From Muribaculaceae bacterium (lineage in GTDB: Bacteria > Bacteroidota > Bacteroidia > Bacteroidales > Muribaculaceae): a DNA stretch of 32,626 nt. Position 1 is the first letter of the stretch. Every line of letters begins with the position of its first letter. Positions 1-7,495 of this stretch are shown piece after piece. Position numbers and translations under genes: made by a program. Below the pieces are notes generated by a model that saw nothing but the letters and a program-made list of their open reading frames with translations, did not search any database and was not told where the DNA came from. The stretch lies in assembly GCA_017547845.1 (NCBI GenBank), contig JAFYNZ010000044.1, positions 1 through 32,626 of the forward strand, given 5' to 3'.

Positions 1-34
1 CAACACAAATTTACTAAAAATCCATGACATGACA

Positions 35-78
35 AAGGCTTTCGCGCTGAAAATCAGCATGAAAGCCTTATTTTTTTC
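35..78 (+). terminator. Intrinsic terminator of an upstream plus-strand gene
   Basis: A 9 bp stem (AAGGCTTTC at 35-43 with GAAAGCCTT at 61-69) encloses a second stem (GCTGA at 46-50, TCAGC at 54-58) and is followed on the plus strand by a run of seven T. The minus-strand side has no T run, so it most likely ends a plus-strand gene lying left of the window. Confidence 0.8.
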
Positions 79-147
79 GTTGTTTTTTGCAGTACAACAA
101 AAATAGAGGCCGACTAACGGACTTGTTAGACAGCCTCTTCTATTTTA

Positions 148-273
148 TATCTATTGCTTCTATAGTATCTATTGCATCTATAGTATCTATAGTATCTATT
201 GTATCTATAGTATCTATTGTATCTATTGTATCTATTGTATCTATAGTATCTATAGTATCTATAGCACCTATAA
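148..273. repeat. 9 bp minisatellite, 14 copies
   Basis: Fourteen contiguous 9-mers, mostly TATCTATTG or TATCTATAG, run without a break; the first variant copies are CTTCTATAG and CATCTATAG and the last decays to CACCTATAA. Because the unit is three codons long, the plus strand reads as an open (Ser-Ile-Val)n frame, but this is a consequence of the repeat and not good evidence of a gene. It lies after a terminator and before intergenic repeats. Confidence 0.95.
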
Positions 274-294
274 TTACTATCTCGATGCTAACAC

Positions 295-512
295 CCCATT
301 AACCTTTAGCATTTACATCGTCGCTGATACCCCGAAAGGGGTTACATTTCGATAACCGGTGGTCAGTGAGCACAGCGAACGCCACCACCGAATGCCACAG
401 CCACCCATTAACCTCTAGCATTCACATCGTCGCTGATACCCCGGAGGGGGTTACATTTCGATAACCGGTGGTCAGTGAGCACAGCGAACGCCACCACCGG
501 ATGCCGTAGCCG
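295..512. repeat. Tandem duplication of a 109 bp intergenic unit
   Basis: Units 295-403 and 404-512 are about 93% identical; I count eight differences, all transitions. Each unit contains a small hairpin (ACCCC, four-base loop, GGGGT) and an inverted repeat CCGGTGGT ... ACCACCG(G). The hairpin loop differs between copies (GAAA versus GGAG) while its stem is kept. No coding potential is apparent. The spacer ends with the tail TAAACATTACCC also seen near 7961 and 14337. Confidence 0.9.
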
Positions 513-532
513 CCCCATTAAACATTACCCCC

Positions 533-1426
533 TCAATCATATTGCCCGAGCGTCTTCTTGAGCTCCTCCTGAATCATCAGACGCAACTCCTGAGGCTGAA
601 TCACCTTAATACTACTGCCATAATACATCAACTCACGCACCAAGTCATCGGTCAACTTCATGCGATAAGAGAAGACCGAGTAGTCATCGTGCACCTCCTC
701 CATCTGACTGTGGTGCAACGGCAAAGCACGGAAATACTTCGCTTGGCGTGGCTGCACCTGGAGCGAAATGCGTTTCACCTCACCCTGATTGGTCGTGATA
801 CCGATACAGTCATCAAAGAAGGTCGCCGGATCAATATTCTGCGGCATCTCAAACGTGCTGTCGAGAATATTGACCACGCGGATACGGTCCAAAGCATAGG
901 TCCTAATCGACTTATCCTTCTCCTTGCGACCGATCACATACCAACGCTGCTTGAAAAGCTTGATAAAATAAGGGCTAAACAAAATGTCGGTCTCCGGAAT
1001 CGAGCGTGTATAGCTATGGTAGGTGAAACTAATCTTACGCGACAACTTCATCGCCTCCATCACCGAGCCCATGAATTGGCGAGCCGAAGGCACATCGTCG
1101 ACCAAAATGCGATCAGAGATTGACGACGAGTCACTAAGCACTCCCCTCACAGCATACGAGTCCATCAGCCAATTGCTAAACTGGCGGTCATTGCGCGAAC
1201 CCTTCGACTCGATGTAATACTCACCCGCTTGGTTGCACTCAATCGTAATCTTGAAATTGTCCTCGATGGCGCGGCGATAATGAAAAAACGTGCGTGTAGG
1301 GATATCTTGGCCATCACCGTCAGCCGACTTCTTCCACAAGTCATTGAGGTCCTTACGCGTGATTTTGCCATAACGTTGGATGGTATCGATAATCCAAATG
1401 TATCGACTGAAGAGATCTTTTCGCAT
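533..1426 (-). CDS. WYL-domain transcriptional regulator
   Basis: A 297-residue protein. Residues ~1-90 form a helix-rich N-terminus with a KITRKDLNDLW segment typical of a winged-helix domain. Residues ~120-210 look like a WYL domain, with FSPYFIKLFKQRWYVIGRKE in the position of the family's W-Y-L motif and YALDRIRVV after it. Residues ~215-290 fit the C-terminal WCX extension. WYL proteins are DNA-binding regulators, often ligand- or nucleic acid-responsive; the target here is unknown. The gene is single, flanked downstream by the 109 bp repeats. A MITE-like element begins only 22 bp upstream of the ATG, so its promoter is either inside that element or was displaced. I found no TAnnTTTG box immediately upstream. 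Confidence 0.88.
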   Translation of the reverse strand: MRKDLFSRYIWIIDTIQRYGKITRKDLNDLWKKSADGDGQDIPTRTFFHYRRAIEDNFKITIECNQAGEYYIESKGSRNDRQFSNWLMDSYAVRGVLSDSSSISDRILVDDVPSARQFMGSVMEAMKLSRKISFTYHSYTRSIPETDILFSPYFIKLFKQRWYVIGRKEKDKSIRTYALDRIRVVNILDSTFEMPQNIDPATFFDDCIGITTNQGEVKRISLQVQPRQAKYFRALPLHHSQMEEVHDDYSVFSYRMKLTDDLVRELMYYGSSIKVIQPQELRLMIQEELKKTLGQYD

Positions 1427-1448
1427 TTTAGTAAGAGTTAAGTCATAA

Positions 1449-1717
1449 GGGAACTTCTATTAATTCCCGGATTAAGTTATTTATTTTATTTTCGGGGGGC
1501 TTCCTTTTGTGGGCTCTATGTTTGATTTCATCCAAGTTGCTCACGCTCGGGATAGTTTATGCGAGCATAACTCTCCACTCGCTCAATCGCAACAGTTTTA
1601 CTGGCATCTTTTCGCCTTTAACTCAGTCGTATAGCTCGCTATACTCCTTGCGTTACAAACAAAAATCTCCTCAGTCAAAATTCATAAATCACCACAAAGC
1701 AATTTATAGGAGTTCCC
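1449..1717. mobile_element. MITE-like 269 bp element with TIRs and ATAA target duplication
   Basis: The left end GGGAACTTCTATTAATT (1449-1465) and the inverted right end (reads GGGAACTCCTATAAATT on the minus strand, 1717-1701) match at 15 of 17 positions. The element is flanked by ATAA at 1445-1448 and again at 1718-1721, consistent with a 4 bp target-site duplication. It encodes no transposase; the open frame across it (1507-1734) runs out past the terminal repeat and is probably spurious. A lone copy of the terminal sequence occurs at 3068-3083. It sits between tRNA-Pro's terminator and the WYL gene. Confidence 0.7.
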
Positions 1718-1718
1718 A

Positions 1719-1758
1719 TAAAAAAGTAGCCTAACGAGGCTGATTTCCCCATTAGGCT
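1719..1758 (-). terminator. Terminator of tRNA-Pro
   Basis: On the minus strand a stem of AGCCTAA (1758-1752) and TTAGGCT (1734-1728) is followed closely by six T (1726-1721). It begins 8 bases past the 3' end of tRNA-Pro. The MITE-like element is inserted directly beyond the T tract. Confidence 0.75.
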
Positions 1759-1765
1759 CGGCTTG

Positions 1766-1838
1766 TCGGGGTGAGGCGACTCGAACGCCCGACCTCTACG
1801 TCCCGAACGTAGCGCGCTACCAACTGCGCTACACCCCG
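1766..1838 (-). tRNA. tRNA-Pro (anticodon CGG)
   Basis: Folds into a full cloverleaf on the minus strand: acceptor CGGGGTG/CACCCCG, D stem GCGC/GCGC, anticodon stem CTACG/CGTAG with loop TTCGGGA, five-base variable loop, T arm with TTCGAGT, discriminator A at 1766. The anticodon CGG reads the Pro codon CCG. CCA is not encoded and must be added by the CCA enzyme. Confidence 0.95.
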
Positions 1839-1857
1839 CTGAACCGTTTTGCGATTG

Positions 1858-1889
1858 CAAAGTTAATGATTTGCCTCAAAGTAGACAAA
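1858..1889 (-). promoter_or_regulatory. Promoter of tRNA-Pro
   Basis: On the minus strand TTTG (1889-1886) is separated by 20 bp from TAACTTTG (1865-1858), a full match to the Bacteroidetes sigma-A promoter pattern (TTTG, 19-21 bp, TAnnTTTG). Transcription would start about 12 bases before the mature tRNA. Confidence 0.8.
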
Positions 1890-1924
1890 CGTTTTGCAAA
1901 ATATTTTAGTCAAAAACCACTCGA

Positions 1925-2611
1925 TTACTTTTCAACATCGATAGCCGCCGTCAATGAAGCCCACAACTTATCGTCAGGCACAGGAGCCTCCACATAAATC
2001 TCCTTCTTAGAGACCGGATGCACAAACCTTATGCTGCGAGCCAGCAACGAAATGCTGCCGTCAGGATTGCTGCGACGAGCGCCATACTTCAAGTCCCCCT
2101 TAATAGGCGTGCCCGTAGTCGACAACTGCACACGGATCTGATGCTTGCGACCGGTGATGAGATTAATCTCAAGCAACGAGTAATTCTCACCCTCAGCCAA
2201 CGTGCGATAGATGAGTTCCGAACGCGCAGCACCCTCCTTGGGACGAAGCGAAGCATACGACTTATTGTTGCGTTCGACCGACGTGATATAATGCGTCAAA
2301 TGCGCTTCAGGCTGCTTGGGACGACCCTGAACGATAGCCCAATAAGTCTTATGAATCTCATTATTGCGAAACATATCATTAAGCCTTGTCAACGCCTTGC
2401 TCGTCTTGGCAAAGACCACAAGCCCGCCGACAGGACGGTCGATGCGGTGAGCCACGCCACAAAACACATTGCCCGGCTTGGCATAAGTCTCCTTAATATA
2501 CTGACGCACAATCTCCACAAGCGGAGTGTCGCCCGTCTTATCGCCCTGCACAATCTCGCCCGGACTCTTATTGACGATGATGATGTGATTGTCTTCGTAG
2601 ATTACTTCCAT
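1925..2611 (-). CDS. RluA-family 23S/tRNA pseudouridine synthase
   Basis: A 228-residue stand-alone catalytic domain without an S4 domain. It begins with the beta-strand MEVIYEDNHIIIVNKSPGE (the usual NKPxG is NKSPG here) and carries the signature HRIDRPVGG at 55-63 with presumed catalytic Asp58. ITGRKHQIRVQL near 150-161 and the KGDLKYGA segment after it are further family hallmarks. The enzyme isomerises uridine to pseudouridine in structured RNA. The variant HRIDRPVGG (instead of HRLDRxTSG) and lack of S4 fit the shorter RluA/TruC-like branch; the exact RNA target cannot be assigned. It lies between two tRNA genes on the same strand, each with its own terminator, so it is probably transcribed alone. 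Confidence 0.9.
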   Translation of the reverse strand: MEVIYEDNHIIIVNKSPGEIVQGDKTGDTPLVEIVRQYIKETYAKPGNVFCGVAHRIDRPVGGLVVFAKTSKALTRLNDMFRNNEIHKTYWAIVQGRPKQPEAHLTHYITSVERNNKSYASLRPKEGAARSELIYRTLAEGENYSLLEINLITGRKHQIRVQLSTTGTPIKGDLKYGARRSNPDGSISLLARSIRFVHPVSKKEIYVEAPVPDDKLWASLTAAIDVEK

Positions 2612-2681
2612 CTCTTGCTATTCATTGGAGGGGACACCGGTGGCCTCCCCATAGGTTGCACCATCTGAGCAGTCGTAAACG

Positions 2682-2711
2682 AAAAAAGAGTCAAACATCG
2701 CTGTTCGACTC
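2682..2711 (-). terminator. Terminator of initiator tRNA-Met
   Basis: Minus-strand stem GAGTCGAAC (2711-2703) with GTTTGACTC (2696-2688), nine pairs including one G-U that only forms on this strand, loop AGCGAT, followed by TTTTTT (2687-2682). It starts 11 bases after the tRNA. Confidence 0.85.
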
Positions 2712-2722
2712 TCTGCTCTTAG

Positions 2723-2794
<72 letters not shown>

Positions 2795-2873
2795 ATGTCT
2801 GTTTTCAACCGAGCGACCTTCGCGACAGATTGCATCTCTCTGCCAATCTCTCAATTGCGAGTGCAAAGTTACA

Positions 2874-2905
2874 ACCTTTTTTCGACATGACCAAATTTTT
2901 TCACC
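2874..2905 (-). promoter_or_regulatory. Promoter of initiator tRNA-Met
   Basis: Minus strand TTTG (2905-2902), 20 bp spacer, TAACTTTG (2881-2874). The predicted start is about 70 bases before the mature tRNA, so a 5' leader is removed by RNase P. From here to the LRR gene the spacer holds only the terminal-repeat remnant at 3068, the hairpin at 3101 and the tandem repeat at 3163. Confidence 0.75.
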
Positions 2906-3067
2906 ACTTTTTTCACCACTCCCCCATTTTTCATCCCAAATCCACCAATCCGTCCCATCCCATCTATTATATCTACCCTCAATCCTCTATCGCATCTATC
3001 CCTACCATCACACGAATGCCTTCTCCATAGAATAAGAGTGTCGCGGGGAAGGTGGAGGGACACTTTA

Positions 3068-3083
3068 GGGAACTTCTATAAAT
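3068..3083. repeat. Solo terminal repeat related to the 1449-1717 element
   Basis: GGGAACTTCTATAAAT matches the termini of the MITE-like element at 1449-1717 (one mismatch to each end). I saw no second inverted end nearby, so it is either a decayed copy or a shared regulatory word. Confidence 0.5.
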
Positions 3084-3100
3084 CGAGAGTGGGGATAAGA

Positions 3101-3137
3101 AAAGGCAGGGAGTCGATCATGGTCGCTCTCTGCCTTT
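3101..3137. terminator. Hairpin, probable terminator between LRR gene and tRNA-fMet
   Basis: AAAGGCAGGGAG (3101-3112) pairs with CTCTCTGCCTTT (3126-3137). On the plus strand the one non-Watson-Crick position is a G-U; on the minus strand it is an A-C mismatch. Minus-strand downstream sequence is TTTCTTATCC. It could end the LRR transcript after reading through the repeat array, or work in both directions. Confidence 0.45.
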
Positions 3138-3162
3138 GTGTTGTGAGTCGGTGTGATTCTTT

Positions 3163-3319
3163 CCGAATGTCGGGAGAAGGTCTCTCCGAATGTCGTGGGG
3201 ATTCTCTCCGAATGTCGTGGGGATTCTTTCCGAATGTCGGGAGAAGGTCTCTCCGAATGTCGTGGGGATTCTCTCCGAATGTCGTGGGGATTCTTTCCGA
3301 ATGTCGGGAGGAGGTCACT
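3163..3319. repeat. Higher-order tandem repeat (22/23 bp monomers in a 67 bp superunit)
   Basis: CCGAATGTCG starts at 3163, 3186, 3208, 3230, 3253, 3275 and 3297, with a degenerate copy at 3320. The spacing is 23-22-22-23-22-22-23 and the monomer tails follow the same order (GGAGAAGGTCTCT, TGGGGATTCTCT, TGGGGATTCTTT), so three monomers form a 67 bp superunit present twice plus a partial third. The period is not a multiple of three, so any reading frame shifts between superunits. Confidence 0.95.
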
Positions 3320-3335
3320 CCGATGAGGGGGGGTG

Positions 3336-6300
3336 TTATCTTACGATTACTTTTGCTGTCTTGTCGCCTACGGTTACGATGTAGATGCCCGGTGAGAGGT
3401 TGTCGACAGTGATGCCGTCGGCTTGTGTCTCGGCGTTGAGGATGGCGATGCCGTTGATGTTGCTGATGCTGATTGGCAAGCCTTCTTGGTCAGCGCTGAC
3501 AGTGATGCTGCCCTGTGTCGATGTGATCTTGATGGCTGCATCTGCTGCTGCGTCAATGCCTGCTTTGACATCGAGCAGGTAGGTGTAGATGTAGACATTA
3601 GGGAGTTTCTCGTTGACCATCAGACACATTGCATCTTCGAAGTCTTTGTTGAACGATGTCACGCCGTCGGTGATGGTGTAGTCTTCTCCTTCGGTCATGA
3701 GTTGGCCTACGAGGTAGCCTTCTTCGTCGACTTCAGGCATACCGATGTACCAGTAGTAGAGCGTAGGAGTGCCGTCTACCATGCTTTGATCGCTAAGGTC
3801 TACTACGCCGTTGACTTGCTCGATGTCGAGTGGATACTGGTTGTGGTAGTAGTAGGTGATGTAGCTTGACTTGTGGAGCGGAAGGGTGGCAAACGAGAAG
3901 TAGTTGTTGTTGATGACGAGCATCTTGAGTTTGCTAAGTTTTTCGACATCAATCTCAGAGAGGTAGTTGTTGGAGATAGAGAATTGTTGGAGGTTTGGAC
4001 AGCCTAAGAGGTCAATTGTCGAGAGGCTGTTTTGGTCGACATAGAGAGCCCAGAGTTTTTTGTTGTTGATAACGATGTCGGAAAGGCCATTGTCAGAGGC
4101 TGATGCCACTTCAAGTTTAGTGCATGGTGAAAGGTCGAGCGAGTTGAGTCTGTTGCCCGAGAGCGCGAGAATTCGAAGTTCAGGGAAGTCCGAGAGGTCA
4201 AAACGCTTGAATGCGTTGTTTTCGAGTGCCATTTCTTGGAGTTTTGTTGAACCCTTAGGGAGAGTGATGTCGGCAAGACCAGCATCACAAACGCTAATGT
4301 TGATCGCTTCGGTGAGCTTAGAGCCGTCGAATGAAGATAGTTTAGCGCCTGTCATACTGAACACGGTCACCACGTCAGTAGGTTCATAGGTATAGACTTT
4401 GACTTCTGTATCGGCCTTTGTTTCGGCATAGAATAGTTTGTAGACAGTGTCGAGAAGGTATTGAGTGACTGTCTCATTGCCATTCCAGTCGATGTAGATG
4501 GCTGTGCCATAGTCGGCTGCAGCCAATGAGAGCTCCACGAGATCGCCATCGTTGACAGTGTGGAATGTAGCAATGACATTGGTAGGCATGCCGGCTACAA
4601 GCATTGTTGTGGTCTTAAAGATATTTTCGCCGGCAAATGCAGGGAATGCAGTGTGAGTCATTTCGCAGTAGACTTCACCAATGTTTTGATCGAGGAATGT
4701 GGTGATGCCGTCGACCACTTCGTAGTCTGTGCCCTCTGTAAGCGTTTCGCCTGAGACCTTCTTCCATGTGAAGATAGTCTCGTCACCGCTGACGTAGCGG
4801 CGTTGGTCGCGAAGGTCTGCGCAAGGACCCTTAGTCGCAATCTGGAGGTCGGTTTGTGGAGCATAGACGTAGCAATCCTCGTCGAGATATTCACACACAG
4901 GAAGCGAAGCGAATGTGAAATGGTTGCCCGAGAGGTCGAGTTTTTCAAGCACACTCTCCTCTGGCAAAGTGATAGTCTTGAGTTGACAGTCGGCTACGTT
5001 GAGCGTTTTCAAAGCGCGGCAATATCTGAATTCAAGCTCTTCAAACTCGTTGCCTGAGAGGTCGATATCGCGGATATATTCGCCTGTGAAGAAGTTAATA
5101 GGATCGCTCAGACGGTTGTTGCTCAAGTTGAGTTTGCGGAGGATTGTAAGGTCGTGGAGGGTGATGTCGGTCAGCTGGTTGTTGCTGATGTTGACATCGG
5201 TGAGGACATTCTTGCCGTAGCCGGCGTTGTCGGTAGCCAATGACACGACCGAAAGGTTGTTGTATGAAAGGTCGAGGAATTCGAGGCAACGGTTCCAGTT
5301 AAGGTCGATGCTATAGAGACCGGCATTGACGATAGCAAGATGGCGCAACGAGCGTAGGCCACCAAGTTCGATGGAATACATCGGAATGTCGCAGACCTCG
5401 AGTGCAGTGATATCGACACCCTCCGGAGTGTAGATTTCGATAGCACCCCAATCGACGCGAGTGCCCATGACGTTGTTGTGTTCGGAGCGTTCAGATGTCG
5501 CAGTGAATGATTGCTTCACGCCATCGCCAAAAGTTACAAAGAATTCTACAGGATTCTGCTCCGATGCGCCGGCGATGCCGACTTTGAATGCAATCTCTTT
5601 GCCTTCTTCGAGTCCGGTGGTGAAGTTGGCAGCGAGTGTAGGCTTGCCATACTCTGAAGCCGACTTGATGAGGAATTTCTCAGTCTTGAGCAGATGCTCG
5701 TCGAAGACAGAATTGGAGAACGCGATGTAGACACTGTCGGAGTAAGCCTTATTGAGAGTCACCACGCCGTCGGAATGTGTGTAGTAGGAATTGTCGAGAA
5801 GTACAGGTTCAGTCGGGTTTGCCTCATTGATGGCATAGAGCTTCATGTGGGTAGTCGAGCCTTCTCTCATGACACGCGAACTGAAGTCAAGCGTGTGACC
5901 TACAGGGTATGAGCGGTCGGCGTCCATGTCGCGCTGAGCATAGTAATATGTATTCCAAGTGCCCGGATTCACAGGCAGAGAAGCGAAGTCAAGGCAGTTG
6001 TAATTGAGATAGACCTGGTAGAGCTTCTTGTTGTTGCTCAGGTCGATAGAGGAGAGATAGTTGTAAGATGCTTCGAGCACGAGCAGGTTAGGGTTGTTGC
6101 TAAGGTTGAGCTCGGTGAAGTTGTTGCCTGAACAGAAGAGATAGACAAGATCGGGGTTGTTGCTCACGTCGATCGACGCTATCTTGTACTCATTGTTGTA
6201 CGAGCCACGGTGAGAGCAGTAAAGTTCTCGGAGTTTAGGATTGTTGCTCACGTCGACCGATGTGACCTTAGTCTCCGATACGTTGAGAATCATAAGCTCG

Positions 6301-7031
6301 GGATTGTTGCTCACGTCGACACTTTCGACATTGGTGACATCAAGCGTCAGACGATAAAGCGACGGGCACTGTGATGGGTCGATGTGGGTGAGACTGACGT
6401 TGTGGTAGCCGTCAAATGACATCATCTTCGGATAGTTGCGGAGGTCAAACTCAGGGTCCATGTGGTCGATGATGCTGATCTCCAGAATGCTCAGCTCCTT
6501 GAGCGTCGGAGGTATCACGAGTGGTGTCTCGTTTGTGAATATATTGTCCGACAGATAGAGGGCTTGGAGCTTGGTCTGAGCTGAGAGGTCGAGGTCCTTG
6601 AGCTCGTTGTGGCTGAGGTCGAGGATGACGAGGTTGCGAGCTTCGGTCATGTCGATGTGGTCGATGTAGCAACCGCTCGCGTTGAGGTAGTCGAGTTTGT
6701 CGGCGTCGCCATAGATGCGCACCATGCCCTCTGCAGAGACGGTGCAGCCTACGAATGTGCCTGATATGCCTCCCGCTGCTTCATCGTAGAATGCAGGGTT
6801 GACGGTCAATTCTTCCTTGCCGAAACCGCAGTCGATGTAGAACTTGCAGTCGACATCGGTAGAGCCAAGCACGAGCGAGAAGGCGTTGTCTGAGCCGTAG
6901 GTGTTGTAAATGTTGGTGTGGAAACTGATTGCCGGCTCGTCGGTCGATTGAGCGTTGACGGAGAAGCCGAAGCAGAACATCACGATCAGTAGCAGATACT
7001 GACGGAGTGAGGTGGTAAAGATTTCTCTCAT
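3336..7031 (-). CDS. Large secreted leucine-rich repeat protein with T9SS sorting domain
   Basis: A 1231-residue protein with an N-terminal signal peptide ending near SVNAQ (~residue 28). LRRs occur in three blocks (~95-370, ~550-720, ~880-1080) with a consensus like SIDVSNNPxLxxLxxSxN. Each block ends in a similar cap (FASLPVNPGTW..YYYAQ, FASLPVCEYLD..VYAPQ, FATLPLHKSSYITYYYHNQ) and is followed by a beta-rich non-LRR segment. The last ~75 residues (SITVSADQEGLPISISNING, ending PGIYIVTVGDKTAKVIVR) look like a type A T9SS C-terminal sorting domain, so the protein is predicted to be secreted by T9SS and fixed on the cell surface. Ligand unknown; surface LRR proteins of this group often act in adhesion. 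It is monocistronic with a predicted 240-base 5' leader. Confidence 0.88.
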   Translation of the reverse strand: MREIFTTSLRQYLLLIVMFCFGFSVNAQSTDEPAISFHTNIYNTYGSDNAFSLVLGSTDVDCKFYIDCGFGKEELTVNPAFYDEAAGGISGTFVGCTVSAEGMVRIYGDADKLDYLNASGCYIDHIDMTEARNLVILDLSHNELKDLDLSAQTKLQALYLSDNIFTNETPLVIPPTLKELSILEISIIDHMDPEFDLRNYPKMMSFDGYHNVSLTHIDPSQCPSLYRLTLDVTNVESVDVSNNPELMILNVSETKVTSVDVSNNPKLRELYCSHRGSYNNEYKIASIDVSNNPDLVYLFCSGNNFTELNLSNNPNLLVLEASYNYLSSIDLSNNKKLYQVYLNYNCLDFASLPVNPGTWNTYYYAQRDMDADRSYPVGHTLDFSSRVMREGSTTHMKLYAINEANPTEPVLLDNSYYTHSDGVVTLNKAYSDSVYIAFSNSVFDEHLLKTEKFLIKSASEYGKPTLAANFTTGLEEGKEIAFKVGIAGASEQNPVEFFVTFGDGVKQSFTATSERSEHNNVMGTRVDWGAIEIYTPEGVDITALEVCDIPMYSIELGGLRSLRHLAIVNAGLYSIDLNWNRCLEFLDLSYNNLSVVSLATDNAGYGKNVLTDVNISNNQLTDITLHDLTILRKLNLSNNRLSDPINFFTGEYIRDIDLSGNEFEELEFRYCRALKTLNVADCQLKTITLPEESVLEKLDLSGNHFTFASLPVCEYLDEDCYVYAPQTDLQIATKGPCADLRDQRRYVSGDETIFTWKKVSGETLTEGTDYEVVDGITTFLDQNIGEVYCEMTHTAFPAFAGENIFKTTTMLVAGMPTNVIATFHTVNDGDLVELSLAAADYGTAIYIDWNGNETVTQYLLDTVYKLFYAETKADTEVKVYTYEPTDVVTVFSMTGAKLSSFDGSKLTEAINISVCDAGLADITLPKGSTKLQEMALENNAFKRFDLSDFPELRILALSGNRLNSLDLSPCTKLEVASASDNGLSDIVINNKKLWALYVDQNSLSTIDLLGCPNLQQFSISNNYLSEIDVEKLSKLKMLVINNNYFSFATLPLHKSSYITYYYHNQYPLDIEQVNGVVDLSDQSMVDGTPTLYYWYIGMPEVDEEGYLVGQLMTEGEDYTITDGVTSFNKDFEDAMCLMVNEKLPNVYIYTYLLDVKAGIDAAADAAIKITSTQGSITVSADQEGLPISISNINGIAILNAETQADGITVDNLSPGIYIVTVGDKTAKVIVR

Positions 7032-7096
7032 AGATTATGAATTTGGTTAATTAAAATTAGCATTGTTTTCATGGTCGCGAGAAGGGTGATTGTCTA

Positions 7097-7160
7097 TCGA
7101 TGTGATACGCCGTTATGCAATGTCCCGTGTGGTCGTCGGTCGATGTGATACGCCGTTATG
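7097..7160. repeat. Pair of 21 bp direct repeats in the LRR gene leader
   Basis: An identical 21 bp word (beginning TCGATGTGATACGCC, ending GTTATG) occurs at 7097-7117 and 7140-7160, 43 bp apart. It lies between the predicted LRR promoter and its ATG, so it would be in the mRNA leader. Confidence 0.85.
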
Positions 7161-7276
7161 GACTGCGATGTCCGGGTGTTGGTTTCCGCGGCTTCAGACC
7201 CAGTGCAGAGAGCAGTCGCGGGCGTGTTGAGAGGCATCGTGTCGATGTCGAAAACTTCTCGCCAAAATTAAAACTG

Positions 7277-7307
7277 CAAAGTTATGCTAAATCATTGATA
7301 TTTACAA
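7277..7307 (-). promoter_or_regulatory. Promoter of the LRR gene
   Basis: Minus strand TAACTTTG (7284-7277) with TTG (7307-7305) 20 bp upstream. A second -7-like word, TAATTTTG, lies at 7270-7263. The transcript would start near 7270, leaving a leader of about 240 bases that contains the 21 bp repeats. Confidence 0.65.
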
Positions 7308-7402
7308 CCCCTCAATTGAGAAAATAGAAAACTCATCGATTTTAACACTTATATTTACACCCCTCTGTTGAAAATGTAGAAAAACAACCGATTTTAACAC
7401 TT
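7298..7402. repeat. Two ~53 bp tandem repeats overlapping and upstream of the LRR promoter
   Basis: Segments 7298-7350 and 7351-7402 share both ends (ATATTTAC at the left, CGATTTTAACACTT at the right) and an A-rich middle. The first copy covers the -33 region of the predicted LRR promoter; the second lies directly upstream of it. Confidence 0.8.
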
Positions 7403-7495
7403 TGAGAGCGAGATGGGCGAGGGAAGAGATGCCCATGCCGGGGCTTTGCCACGATCTACGACAGTAGCGACATGAGGTGTCCCCTCTCTGTCTCC

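Noticed and set aside
87-302. 71-codon (Ser-Ile-Val)n open frame
   Set aside because: The frame exists only because the 9 bp minisatellite is a multiple of three; no promoter or family and a non-biological composition.
1507-1734. 75-codon frame across the MITE-like element
   Set aside because: Extends past the right terminal repeat into the tRNA-Pro terminator; no transposase features.
3163-3319. CRISPR-like array
   Set aside because: Monomers of 22-23 bp are directly adjacent with no unique spacers, and no cas genes are present.
3038-3412. Repetitive frames on both strands across the 67 bp repeat
   Set aside because: The 67 bp period shifts the frame between superunits, both strands are open by composition, and there is no start context.
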